This document shows, one piece after another, positions 22,404 through 29,618 of a stretch of 34,959 nt of DNA (position 1 is its first letter; each line of letters begins with the position of its first letter). The DNA is from Oscillospiraceae bacterium. GTDB lineage: Bacteria; Bacillota; Clostridia; Oscillospirales; Oscillospiraceae. A model generated the notes under the pieces. It searched no databases and had not been told where the DNA came from. It saw only the letters and a list, made by a program, of their open reading frames with translations. The stretch is taken from NCBI GenBank assembly GCA_009784725.1, contig WQXS01000020.1, forward strand, positions 1 to 34,959. The letters are read 5' to 3'. The position numbers and the translations under genes are program-made.

Positions 22404-22431
22404 CGGTATCGAGACTTTTGATACCGGGAGG
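22404..22431 (+). promoter_or_regulatory. Hairpin abutting the comEC ribosome site
   Basis: CGGTATC (22404-22410) pairs with GATACCG (22420-22426) over a 9-base loop. The last stem base adjoins GGAGG (22427-22431), the comEC ribosome site 8 bases before the ATG. The stem would start at or near the 5' end of the message, so it may stabilise the RNA or limit ribosome access. Confidence 0.4.
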
Positions 22432-22439
22432 TATAGTGT

Positions 22440-24722
22440 ATGCGCAAGCTTGCTTTATTTTCTTTTTCGTTTGCTGTTGCTGTTTTTCTGTCAAGGTATT
22501 TTCTGCCGTTTGATTATTTGCTTATTGCCGGGGCAGCAGCAGCGGTATGTTCTTTATCCGGGCTTTTATTCGGCGGTATTAAACGTAAGCGGATTATTAC
22601 AGTTTTTTTATCTATGGCTGTCGGGTTTTTCTGGTTTTTTACTTATACAACAATATTTGCAAAACCATATTGGAGTTATCATGATGAGACACGGACTCTT
22701 ACTGCAACCGTTACCGGGTATCCCACTTCGAGAGAACCGCGAGGATACAGAGTCGATGCGGAAATCAAGCTTGAAAAACACCCTAAAACCGGAATCCGCT
22801 TCTATTATTATAACGAAATTGAGCTTAAGCCCGGCGATATTATTGAAGTTACCGCACGCCTCCGGCGGACCGATATAACAGATAGCGGAGACAGACTTGA
22901 TATCCTGTCTTCAAGGGGAATTCATCTTTCGGGAAGTATTTCCGGCAATATCAGTATAAAGGAAGAACACAGCGGGATTCGTTTTATTCCGAAGCTAACG
23001 GCGGAAAAATTTTCAAAAACCGTTGACGAAATATTCCCGGATGACATTTCACACTTTATGCAGGCTCTTTTAATGGGTAAACGGGACGACCTGTATAAAG
23101 ATAAAGCCCTGGCTGCAGCATTCTCTGCTTCCGGTGTAATTCATATCATTTCAATATCGGGCATGCATATATCTTTTCTTATGGGTTTTCTTGCTTTGAT
23201 TATCAAAAATAAGAAGCTGTTTTCTTTTTACGGCATTCCTCTTCTGATATTTTTTATGGCAATGACAGGTTTTACGCCTGCCGTTACAAGAGCGGGTATA
23301 ATGCAGGTGTTTTTAATTACAGCGCCGCTGATAAGGCGTGAAAGAGACAGTATCACATCACTTGCCGCTGCACTTCTTGTTTTACTTGCTTTTAATCCGT
23401 TTGCATGTGCATCTGTCGGGCTTCACCTGTCATTTTTTGCAACTCTCGGAATTATACTTTTTACGAAACGCATTAACTCTGCTGTATCCGATTCACTTCG
23501 CGGCAATAAGTATTTCAGAAAAAAAGTACCCCGCTTTTTTATCAGATTCATAACATCAAATCTTGCGACAACGATCGGAGCTTTGATATTCACCCTGCCG
23601 CTTACAGCTATTCATTTCGGTTATGTATCACTCATTGCACCCCTTACAAATTTACTTGCCATCGGTGCTGTTTCGCTTGCTTTCCCGCTTGGGCTTATTG
23701 CAGCACTATTAGGGCTGATAAGTCCGTTGCTCGGAATAATAGCCGCATTTCCCGTTACGCTGATTGCACGATACATTATTTTTATTGCAAGGTTGTTTGG
23801 CTCTATCCCCTTTTCGGTTGTGTATTCATCCAATGTGTATATTATGTTCTGGCTTGCTTATGTATATATAATCTTCACTGCTTTGCCTATACTGAAAAGC
23901 AGGCTGCGTCAGTATATATACCCATGCTGCGTTTCTTTGATACTGTTATTTTGCATAATACTGCTTTCCGTGGTCACACCTGTTACTGCGAGCGGAAGTT
24001 CAATAGCTGTTGTTGATACGGGACAAGGGTTGAGCACTGTAATTACCGCCGATTCGCACACAATTGTTGTTGACTGCGGTAGCAGCAATCAGATTAATGC
24101 AGGTGAGATTTTACATGAGTTTTTACTAAACAACGGCTCTACATCAATAGATTTGCTTATAATTACACATTTTCATTCGGACCATGTTAACGGCATTGAG
24201 TTTCTTTTAAGCAGAGTGTCTCTTTCTACTTTGATTATCCCCGACCCCGAGGGTTCATTTCTTGCCGAGGATATAATCGAACTTGCAAGAAAACGGGGAA
24301 CTGATATAATATATGTGACGGAAACCTATACAATTACATTTGATGATATTTCAATTTTTATCTACCCGCCGCTCGGCTCAGGTGATGAAAACGAACGGGG
24401 ACTCAGTATACTTACAACGGGTGATATAACCGCACTGATTACCGGTGATATGAATTCCTCCACCGAAAGAGCCCTGTTACGATTTGCGGCAATACCAAAG
24501 CTTGATTTACTTGTTGTCGGTCATCACGGCTCTAAGAATTCCACTTCCGAAGAGCTTTTAAGCGCGGCACTGCCGGATATTGCTGTAATCCCTGTCGGGT
24601 CCAACAGCTTCGGACATCCGTCTGCGGAAGTGCTTCGACGGCTTGAAGGTTCGGGAGCTTTAATTTACAGAACAGATGAGCATGGTCATGTTATCATCTG
24701 CGGAGGCAAAAAATTTGGATAA
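22440..24722 (+). CDS. comEC: ComEC/Rec2 DNA-uptake channel protein
   Basis: The protein has 760 residues and all three parts of ComEC: an N-terminal membrane and OB-like region (about 1-190, DUF4131), the Competence membrane domain (about 200-500, with 'ASGVIHIISISGMHISFL' at about 230-247), and a C-terminal metallo-beta-lactamase-like domain (about 515-760) with 'HFHSDH' at 577-582 and a later 'VVGHHGSKNST'. ComEC carries single-stranded DNA across the membrane during natural transformation; the C-terminal domain is thought to degrade the other strand. The frame is intact. No comEA lies next to it. Its end overlaps holA by 8 bases. Confidence 0.93.
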   Translation: MRKLALFSFSFAVAVFLSRYFLPFDYLLIAGAAAAVCSLSGLLFGGIKRKRIITVFLSMAVGFFWFFTYTTIFAKPYWSYHDETRTLTATVTGYPTSREPRGYRVDAEIKLEKHPKTGIRFYYYNEIELKPGDIIEVTARLRRTDITDSGDRLDILSSRGIHLSGSISGNISIKEEHSGIRFIPKLTAEKFSKTVDEIFPDDISHFMQALLMGKRDDLYKDKALAAAFSASGVIHIISISGMHISFLMGFLALIIKNKKLFSFYGIPLLIFFMAMTGFTPAVTRAGIMQVFLITAPLIRRERDSITSLAAALLVLLAFNPFACASVGLHLSFFATLGIILFTKRINSAVSDSLRGNKYFRKKVPRFFIRFITSNLATTIGALIFTLPLTAIHFGYVSLIAPLTNLLAIGAVSLAFPLGLIAALLGLISPLLGIIAAFPVTLIARYIIFIARLFGSIPFSVVYSSNVYIMFWLAYVYIIFTALPILKSRLRQYIYPCCVSLILLFCIILLSVVTPVTASGSSIAVVDTGQGLSTVITADSHTIVVDCGSSNQINAGEILHEFLLNNGSTSIDLLIITHFHSDHVNGIEFLLSRVSLSTLIIPDPEGSFLAEDIIELARKRGTDIIYVTETYTITFDDISIFIYPPLGSGDENERGLSILTTGDITALITGDMNSSTERALLRFAAIPKLDLLVVGHHGSKNSTSEELLSAALPDIAVIPVGSNSFGHPSAEVLRRLEGSGALIYRTDEHGHVIICGGKKFG

Positions 24723-25746
24723 GTTTAAGAAAACAAAAAACGACAGCAGTTATCCCGACCTTATATCGGCAATTAAAGCCGGCAGTCTTGATAAGCTTTA
24801 TATTTTTCACGGTGAGGAAAGATACCTGCTTGACCGGTGTTTGATAAGTATCCGGGAGCTGCTTTGCCCCGGCGGTCTTGACAGCTTTAACTATAAACGA
24901 TTTGATGAGAAAAACCTGCCGATTGATGAGTTTGAGGATGCTGTCAACACAATGCCTGCATTTGCGGAGAAAACTCTGATTGAGATTCATGATTTTGATG
25001 TTTTTAAAAATACCTCAAAGGAACGTTTATGTGATTTCCTTTCCGATTTACCCGATTATGTCTGCGTTATTTTTGTATACAATACAGTCGAGTTCAAACC
25101 GGACAGCAGACTGAAAATCAATAAGGAAATTCTTAATTTTGTCACAGTTGTAGACTTTATGACCCAGGAGCAGGACAAGCTTGTCAATTGGATTAAGCGT
25201 CATTTTAAGGATGCAGGGAAAAATATAAGCACAGGTGATGCAGAATATCTTGCGTTTATAACGGGCGGCCTTATGACAGTGCTAAACGGCGAGATAGAAA
25301 AAACCGCTGCATATTCAAAAACGGAAACGATTACAAAAACAGATATCGATGCAGTTGTTACTCCCGTTCTTGATGCGGTAACATATAAACTGACGGATGC
25401 TTTAATTAATAAAGAAAATAAAAAAGCGGTCCGGATTCTAGGTGAGCTTTATCAGATGCGTGAGGCTCCGCATAAAATAATGTCTGCAATTGCAATAAAA
25501 ATACGTCAGCTTTTAGCCGCAAGGATTTGCCTTGACAATAAGCTCGGTAAAACAGAGCTCATGAATATGTGTAACATAAGGCATGAGTTCCAGGCCCGGA
25601 ATCTTATGGCTACAGCAGGCAAAACGACACTTGCGGATTGCCGCAAGGCGGTTTTATTCTGCTCGGAAACAGCGATGGAGTTAAACAGCACCGCCGAACC
25701 CGAGGCAGGCATGACAGAATTGATTGCAAAGCTTGTGCTGAATTAA
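24715..25746 (+). CDS. holA: DNA polymerase III delta subunit
   Basis: The start is taken as TTG at 24715, which has GGAGG about 8 bases upstream; it overlaps the comEC stop. The 343-residue protein matches HolA: an N-terminal 'KLYIFHGEERYLLDRCL' region, 'NTMPAFAEKTLIEIHDFD', 'CVIFVYNT', and a C-terminal collar domain from about residue 215. It opens the beta clamp for loading during replication. The order comEC-holA is common in Firmicutes. No terminator is seen before the nrdR promoter. Confidence 0.9.
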   Translation: MDKFKKTKNDSSYPDLISAIKAGSLDKLYIFHGEERYLLDRCLISIRELLCPGGLDSFNYKRFDEKNLPIDEFEDAVNTMPAFAEKTLIEIHDFDVFKNTSKERLCDFLSDLPDYVCVIFVYNTVEFKPDSRLKINKEILNFVTVVDFMTQEQDKLVNWIKRHFKDAGKNISTGDAEYLAFITGGLMTVLNGEIEKTAAYSKTETITKTDIDAVVTPVLDAVTYKLTDALINKENKKAVRILGELYQMREAPHKIMSAIAIKIRQLLAARICLDNKLGKTELMNMCNIRHEFQARNLMATAGKTTLADCRKAVLFCSETAMELNSTAEPEAGMTELIAKLVLN

Positions 25747-25777
25747 GCGGGTTTAAATAAGCCGGTAACATGTAAAT

Positions 25778-25828
25778 ATACTATACAAAAAAAGACACTA
25801 TACAAAATATAGTATAGTGTGGTATAAT
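25778..25828 (+). promoter_or_regulatory. nrdR promoter with inverted and direct operator repeats
   Basis: TATAAT (25823-25828) is preceded by TGG and, 18 bases upstream, by TATACA. Over the -35 and spacer lies a 9-bp inverted repeat, ACACTATAC (25795-25803) and GTATAGTGT (25812-25820), and ACTATACAAAA occurs twice (25780-25790, 25797-25807). The half-site ACACTATA is the left half of the NrdR box. This suggests that NrdR represses its own gene, although the spacing differs from the standard 16-bp box. Confidence 0.5.
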
Positions 25829-25877
25829 GACGTACAATCTGTGCAAAAACGTTCTATGAAAGGAATGAATTTTATCA

Positions 25878-26330
25878 ATGAAATGTCCTTTTTGCGGTTA
25901 TTCGGAAAGTAAGGTTGTAGATTCCCGGCCTGCCGAGGAGGGTGCAACAATAAGGCGGAGGCGCGAATGCCTTAGCTGTCAGAAGCGATTTACTACATAT
26001 GAAATTATGGAAAGGCTTCCTCTTATAGTAGTTAAAAAAGACGGAAGCAGGCAAACATTTGATAAACAAAAACTTATAAACGGTATGCTAAGAGCCTGTG
26101 AGAAACGCCCTGTACCTCTTGCCGAGCTTACAAATGTCGCCGACGAGATAGAGCAGGACCTCCAAAACTCACTTGAGCGTGAAATAAAAACAACCGATAT
26201 CGGTGAGATGATTATGAACGGTTTAAAATCCCTTGACGAAGTTGCGTATGTCCGCTTCGCCTCCGTTTACCGTCAATTCCGCGACATTAACTCATTCATG
26301 GATGAACTGAATAAACTCTTGATTGAATAA
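25878..26330 (+). CDS. nrdR: Transcriptional repressor NrdR
   Basis: The protein has 150 residues, the standard length. It has an N-terminal zinc ribbon (C3, C6, C31, C34: 'CPFC' and 'CLSC') with 'RRRRECL', then an ATP-cone from about residue 47 ('[19 protein letters not shown]'). NrdR senses ATP/dATP through the cone and represses ribonucleotide reductase genes. Start ATG at 25878 follows GAAAGGAATG. It is a single-gene unit with its own promoter and a strong terminator; targets likely include nrdD at 20757. Confidence 0.95.
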   Translation: MKCPFCGYSESKVVDSRPAEEGATIRRRRECLSCQKRFTTYEIMERLPLIVVKKDGSRQTFDKQKLINGMLRACEKRPVPLAELTNVADEIEQDLQNSLEREIKTTDIGEMIMNGLKSLDEVAYVRFASVYRQFRDINSFMDELNKLLIE

Positions 26331-26340
26331 TATCTTAAAT

Positions 26341-26385
26341 AGGAAATGTCCCAATTTGGGACATTTCCTACCTAATTATTTTTTA
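26341..26385. terminator. Bidirectional terminator between nrdR and the E2-like gene
   Basis: A perfect 13-bp inverted repeat AGGAAATGTCCCA (26341-26353) and TGGGACATTTCCT (26357-26369) with a 3-base loop lies between two convergent genes. A T-run (26379-26384) follows on the plus strand. A symmetric unit of this type could also be a repeated genomic element. Confidence 0.75.
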
Positions 26386-27264
26386 ATCGATATCTTCAAT
26401 TATATTATCCGGAGGCTCATCAAGGGTTTCCGGATTTTTCATTATGCTTTTGAAGTATTTAAAGGCTTGTGAAAAATAGAAACCGTCGCATATGCGTTCA
26501 TCGACCACAAGCTTGAATTCTACGTATTTTTTAAGTTCAACCTCGCCCTTTGAGTTTAACTCATACTTTCGTTTTTTTGCACCGAGTGCTATAAATATAG
26601 GAAGGTTTCCAAAATCGTACAGATGGTGGTATATTGCCGGAAGCCCTACAGAACCTAAATCCGTAATTATTACAGAGCCGTGAAAAGGACTTGCGTCTAT
26701 AAGTGATTTCGGAAGCATCCCGAAATAATCCAAAAGCTCGAGAAATCTGACGGTGATGCGTAAAATCACTCTCGGAAGCTTAACAAGTGATGCTGCTATA
26801 TCGTCCGTGCTTGTAGCTTCTCCCTCATCTCTTACCTTGCTTATTTCACTGTTTAATTTATTGTACACATCATCAATTGTTGCAGTTTTTTCAAATGATG
26901 CTTTTATGGATGTAGAGTCAGCATCCATTTTCATCTGCTTTTTGATTGTCATCATAAACTCTACATTTTCTCTTGTGTAGACTCTTTGCCCGGAGCAAAA
27001 TCTGTTGATTGCGGGATATTGTGCCGCAGTTCTTATATATGATGCGGTAAAAAGGTGCAGCATTCCAAGACCCGGTTTTCCCGAAGCACGTTTTTTTCTC
27101 AGATATTTTTCAATATCCGTAACCTCAACCTCTTCGGAAAAGTAATTGCTCGCTTCGCTTTTTTCTCTCATTATAAAAGGAGTCATTGCATGATACGGGT
27201 CAAGCGTGCGTAAACGCCTGCCTTCGCGTCTGTCGCCAAATCTTCTTTTTCTGTTTGTTGCCAT
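26383..27264 (-). CDS. E2/CAT-fold protein lacking the catalytic His (2-oxoacid dehydrogenase acyltransferase-like)
   Basis: The protein has 293 residues with the overall pattern of the catalytic domain of 2-oxoacid dehydrogenase E2 or chloramphenicol acetyltransferase: 'TDLGSVGLPA' at 201-210 and a C-terminal 'VDERICDGFY' at 254-263. In true E2 enzymes that last motif is HxxxDG; here His is Glu (E256), while D260 and G261 remain. No lipoyl or subunit-binding domain precedes it, and no E1 or E3 gene is near. Residues 1-25 are strongly basic. It may be a non-catalytic or altered acyltransferase relative; substrate unknown. ATG follows AAAGGGAA. It has a near-consensus promoter of its own. Confidence 0.7.
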   Translation of the reverse strand: MATNRKRRFGDRREGRRLRTLDPYHAMTPFIMREKSEASNYFSEEVEVTDIEKYLRKKRASGKPGLGMLHLFTASYIRTAAQYPAINRFCSGQRVYTRENVEFMMTIKKQMKMDADSTSIKASFEKTATIDDVYNKLNSEISKVRDEGEATSTDDIAASLVKLPRVILRITVRFLELLDYFGMLPKSLIDASPFHGSVIITDLGSVGLPAIYHHLYDFGNLPIFIALGAKKRKYELNSKGEVELKKYVEFKLVVDERICDGFYFSQAFKYFKSIMKNPETLDEPPDNIIEDID

Positions 27265-27314
27265 TTTATTTCCCTTTATAACAGAAGTGTTTAAGCTTAT
27301 ATATATTGTAACGG

Positions 27315-27343
27315 ATTCTACATTATTGACATATACTTGTCAA
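27315..27343 (-). promoter_or_regulatory. Promoter of the E2-like gene
   Basis: On the minus strand: TTGACA (27343-27338), 17-base spacer, TAGAAT (27320-27315), one base off consensus. The -35 is one arm of the palindrome TTGACA-TATACT-TGTCAA (27326-27343), shared with the divergent promoter. Confidence 0.75.
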
Positions 27344-27366
27344 ATTCATTACCGATATGATACAAT
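27337..27366 (+). promoter_or_regulatory. Promoter of the V-ATPase-like operon
   Basis: TTGTCA (27337-27342), 18-base spacer, TACAAT (27361-27366) preceded by TGA as an extended -10. It overlaps the -35 of the opposite promoter, so the two units are probably co-regulated or compete. Confidence 0.65.
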
Positions 27367-27438
27367 AGCCGGGTTAATACTGACTGGCTGTTTTTTCAGT
27401 GTGACACTGCAACAATTTTGACCCGAGGAGATGCTATA

Positions 27439-27753
27439 ATGTTATCTGATTCAATTAAGTATGTTCTGGCTGCCGAATATGAAGCAAACCAGGTTAAGCT
27501 AATCGTTCTTAATAAATCAAAGGAGACAATTGAACAGGCAACAGCCGAAGGCGAGCAATCGGTTGCTTCATCATTGTCCCGTGCCGAAAATGAAATCGAG
27601 CAGCTTAAAAAAGCATCGGACCATAAAGCAATGGAGGCTGCGGCAGAGCTCGCTTCCTCAACCGCAAACCGCCTTGCAACCATGCGCGCCCGCGCCGATA
27701 AACGCCTTGACACGGTCGCCCAAAGAATATTTGAAAGAATCATCAGTGTTTAA
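27439..27753 (+). CDS. V-type ATPase subunit G/H-like coiled-coil protein
   Basis: The protein has 104 residues from ATG at 27439 (GAGGAG 7 bases upstream). It is one long helix rich in Ala, Glu, Lys and Arg, with the late 'RADKRLDTVAQRIFERIISV' segment typical of the small peripheral-stalk subunit (AhaH/NtpF). In archaeal-type ATPases it pairs with subunit E to hold the catalytic head still. The next two genes resemble subunits I and E, which supports the call. No catalytic A/B genes are present in this unit. Confidence 0.65.
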   Translation: MLSDSIKYVLAAEYEANQVKLIVLNKSKETIEQATAEGEQSVASSLSRAENEIEQLKKASDHKAMEAAAELASSTANRLATMRARADKRLDTVAQRIFERIISV

Positions 27754-27811
27754 TCTTTTATCGTCATGTTGTTTGAAATTTGATTAATGAATTCTGAAAG
27801 GAACAGACATA

Positions 27812-28237
27812 GTGGCAGGAATGAAAAAGCTAAATTTAATAGTTGCACATACAGATATTGTCAGTATCATAAGTGAGCTGATTATTTTAGAGTGTGTTGA
27901 ACCTATTGAACCCGAGCTTACCCTTGATCCTCCCGAGCTAACCGACCTTGTCCGTCACGAGGTAATGGAACTCGATGATTATGACGCAAATAAAGAGAGC
28001 ATTGTATTGCTTGCAACTCAGTACACTTATACTATCGTCGGATGGATACCCGCAGAATTTGAACAGGAAATTAATATGGTTCTTTCGGATTTCCAGTGTG
28101 CCTGGTCTGTCGAGGATCCGCATCCCTACGATTACGACAGTATTCCTGTCTATATAAAATACCCTCAGCTCTTCGGAAAACTAAGAAGCGGCGGCAGGAG
28201 GGTTTTTGAACCGCTGTCAAAAAAGCATTTACTTTAG
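27812..28237 (+). CDS. Miniature, soluble V-type ATPase subunit I-like protein
   Basis: Start is GTG at 27812 (AAAGGA 9 bases upstream). The protein has only 141 residues, against about 650 for subunit I, and no membrane helix. Residues 4-40 resemble the first beta-alpha-beta unit of subunit I ('KKLNLIVAHTDIVSII'), and residues 72-125 resemble its distal domain, with 'IVGWIPAEFEQEI' and a 'PVYIKYP' plus 'FEPLSK' end. The long helices between these parts and the membrane half are absent. The frame ends cleanly, so this looks like a reduced protein rather than a frameshift. It may connect stalk subunits G and E. Similarity is by pattern and needs a profile search. Confidence 0.55.
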   Translation: MAGMKKLNLIVAHTDIVSIISELIILECVEPIEPELTLDPPELTDLVRHEVMELDDYDANKESIVLLATQYTYTIVGWIPAEFEQEINMVLSDFQCAWSVEDPHPYDYDSIPVYIKYPQLFGKLRSGGRRVFEPLSKKHLL

Positions 28238-28270
28238 TATCCGCATAAGCTGTGAAAGGATAGTTAATTA

Positions 28271-28705
28271 ATGCAGGGTTTTGAAAAAATAATCGACCAT
28301 ATTAAAAGTGAATCCGAAAAAGAATGTAAGGAAATTGCACTTAAAGCTAACGATGAAGGCAAGCGTGTCCGTTCCATATATTCGCAAAAGGAGCAGGAAG
28401 CGTATTGGGCTTGCGTTAATAAGGGTTCTAAAGAGATAGAAAAGCGTATAGAGAGCTTATCCGAGCTTGCATCGGACCAGGCAAGAAAAAAACTTATCGA
28501 GGTCCAGCAGAATGCTCTTGATGAGGTTCTTGCACTCACCGCGAGAAAGCTTTCGGCACTTCCGTCGAGAAAATATGAAGAGCTTCTGACAAGACTCGGA
28601 ATAGAACAAGGCTGCAGACCCGAATACCTTGTCGAACAATACCGAGATGAGCTCACACCCTCAGTCCTGTCCGCACTATTCGACAACAGAGACGGCACAA
28701 CATAA
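28271..28705 (+). CDS. V-type ATPase subunit E-like stalk protein (short)
   Basis: The protein has 144 residues; full subunit E has about 190-200. The first 90 residues form a charged helix ('KIIDHIKSESEKECKEIALKA') as in the E stalk, and a short C-terminal part ('LTARKLSALPSRKYEELLTRLG') begins the E globular domain but stops early. ATG at 28271 has AAAGGA 10 bases upstream. It is the last gene of the three-gene unit. Subunit E normally pairs with G/H, the first gene here. An annotation as a generic coiled-coil protein would be the alternative. Confidence 0.6.
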   Translation: MQGFEKIIDHIKSESEKECKEIALKANDEGKRVRSIYSQKEQEAYWACVNKGSKEIEKRIESLSELASDQARKKLIEVQQNALDEVLALTARKLSALPSRKYEELLTRLGIEQGCRPEYLVEQYRDELTPSVLSALFDNRDGTT

Positions 28706-28723
28706 AAATAGAAAAAGCTATTA

Positions 28724-28820
28724 AAGAGAGTAAGACTCCTCTCCTTTTTGTATCGAGGGAATTCCGGCAACCGACACGGAACTGACTGAGATACAAAAAG
28801 GAGAGGAGTCTTGCTCTCTT
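28724..28820. repeat. Long inverted repeat (31-bp arms, 35-base loop)
   Basis: Arms 28724-28754 and 28790-28820 match at 30 of 31 positions, and the one mismatch is a possible G-U pair in RNA. The loop holds a smaller repeat, TTCCG and CGGAA. It sits between convergent genes, so it may end transcription from both sides, but the arms are much longer than the other terminators here and no T-run follows. A palindromic mobile repeat (MITE-like) or a structured RNA is also possible. A 14-bp palindrome CAGATAATTATCTG (28822-28835) follows at once. Confidence 0.8.
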
Positions 28821-28828
28821 ACAGATAA

Positions 28829-29509
28829 TTATCTGTGTGATAATTTTTTGCTTAGTATGGCTCTTGTGAGGCGTGCTTTTTCGTCGGGCATGTTGTCGAA
28901 GATGAATTGGAATCCGTAGTCGTATCTTCCGATTTTTGTGCGGGGGTAGTTTGATTTGCGGACAACCCTTGACGGAATTAAAAATGTATCCTTGTCGGAA
29001 AATGAAAATGATACAAGAAAATACGGGTCAAATTTGGAATTTAAAAGTGAGTTTGTTACAACGCAGAGACCGCCCGAGCTTATATCAAATGAAACATCCG
29101 TAAGGTCCGGTGCGGCTTGGGGTCTGTCAAATACAGTTGAGGACAGCTTTGCTTCCGGGAGGCCGTAAACGCTGACATTTACCCTGATTTCATCTCTGTC
29201 AAACTGCCTGCGGCTTTTTGTTTCAACCTCGGTGAGCTGCTCTATCATAACAAGGCCGTTGCCTCGCAGTTTTTCATGTATTCTCCCTGTAAAGGTATGA
29301 ACCTCGGAGCCTTCGTCGTAGTTTATGCTCAGTTTTGACCCAAGAGTCAACCTGTCATAGTTTTCATGTAACCACGGGCATTGAAAAACGATTAGTCTGT
29401 CGCTTTCGAAGTAACGGAATATCGCTTCATGCTCGTCACTGACAGCACGGTTTTGCAGTTCTTCATAGACCATGAATTTCGTGCCTTTATCTATATGCCT
29501 TAAGTTCAT
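28829..29509 (-). CDS. PilZ-domain c-di-GMP receptor (YcgR-like)
   Basis: The protein has 226 residues: an N-terminal YcgR-type beta domain (about 1-95) and a C-terminal PilZ domain (about 98-222). The c-di-GMP motifs are intact: RxxxR at R101-R105 ('RQFDR') and DxSxxG at 142-147 ('DISSGG'). Such proteins change motility or surface polymer production on binding c-di-GMP. No flagellar or pilus gene is in view, so the target is unknown. ATG follows GAGGTG by 6 bases. It has its own promoter and is a natural receiver for the GGDEF enzyme at 4630-5361. Confidence 0.85.
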   Translation of the reverse strand: MNLRHIDKGTKFMVYEELQNRAVSDEHEAIFRYFESDRLIVFQCPWLHENYDRLTLGSKLSINYDEGSEVHTFTGRIHEKLRGNGLVMIEQLTEVETKSRRQFDRDEIRVNVSVYGLPEAKLSSTVFDRPQAAPDLTDVSFDISSGGLCVVTNSLLNSKFDPYFLVSFSFSDKDTFLIPSRVVRKSNYPRTKIGRYDYGFQFIFDNMPDEKARLTRAILSKKLSHR

Positions 29510-29561
29510 TGTAACACCTCGCCATTGGCACTGTTGCTGTTTACTGCTTACTATTGCTGAT

Positions 29562-29590
29562 AATATAGCATATTATCGTTGTTTTTTCAA
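29562..29590 (-). promoter_or_regulatory. Promoter of the PilZ gene
   Basis: On the minus strand: TTGAAA (29590-29585), 17-base spacer, TATATT (29567-29562) with TGC in front, an extended -10. The leader is about 45 bases. Confidence 0.7.
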
Positions 29591-29618
29591 TAAATGTTTT
29601 TAACTTTCCGTTTCGCTT

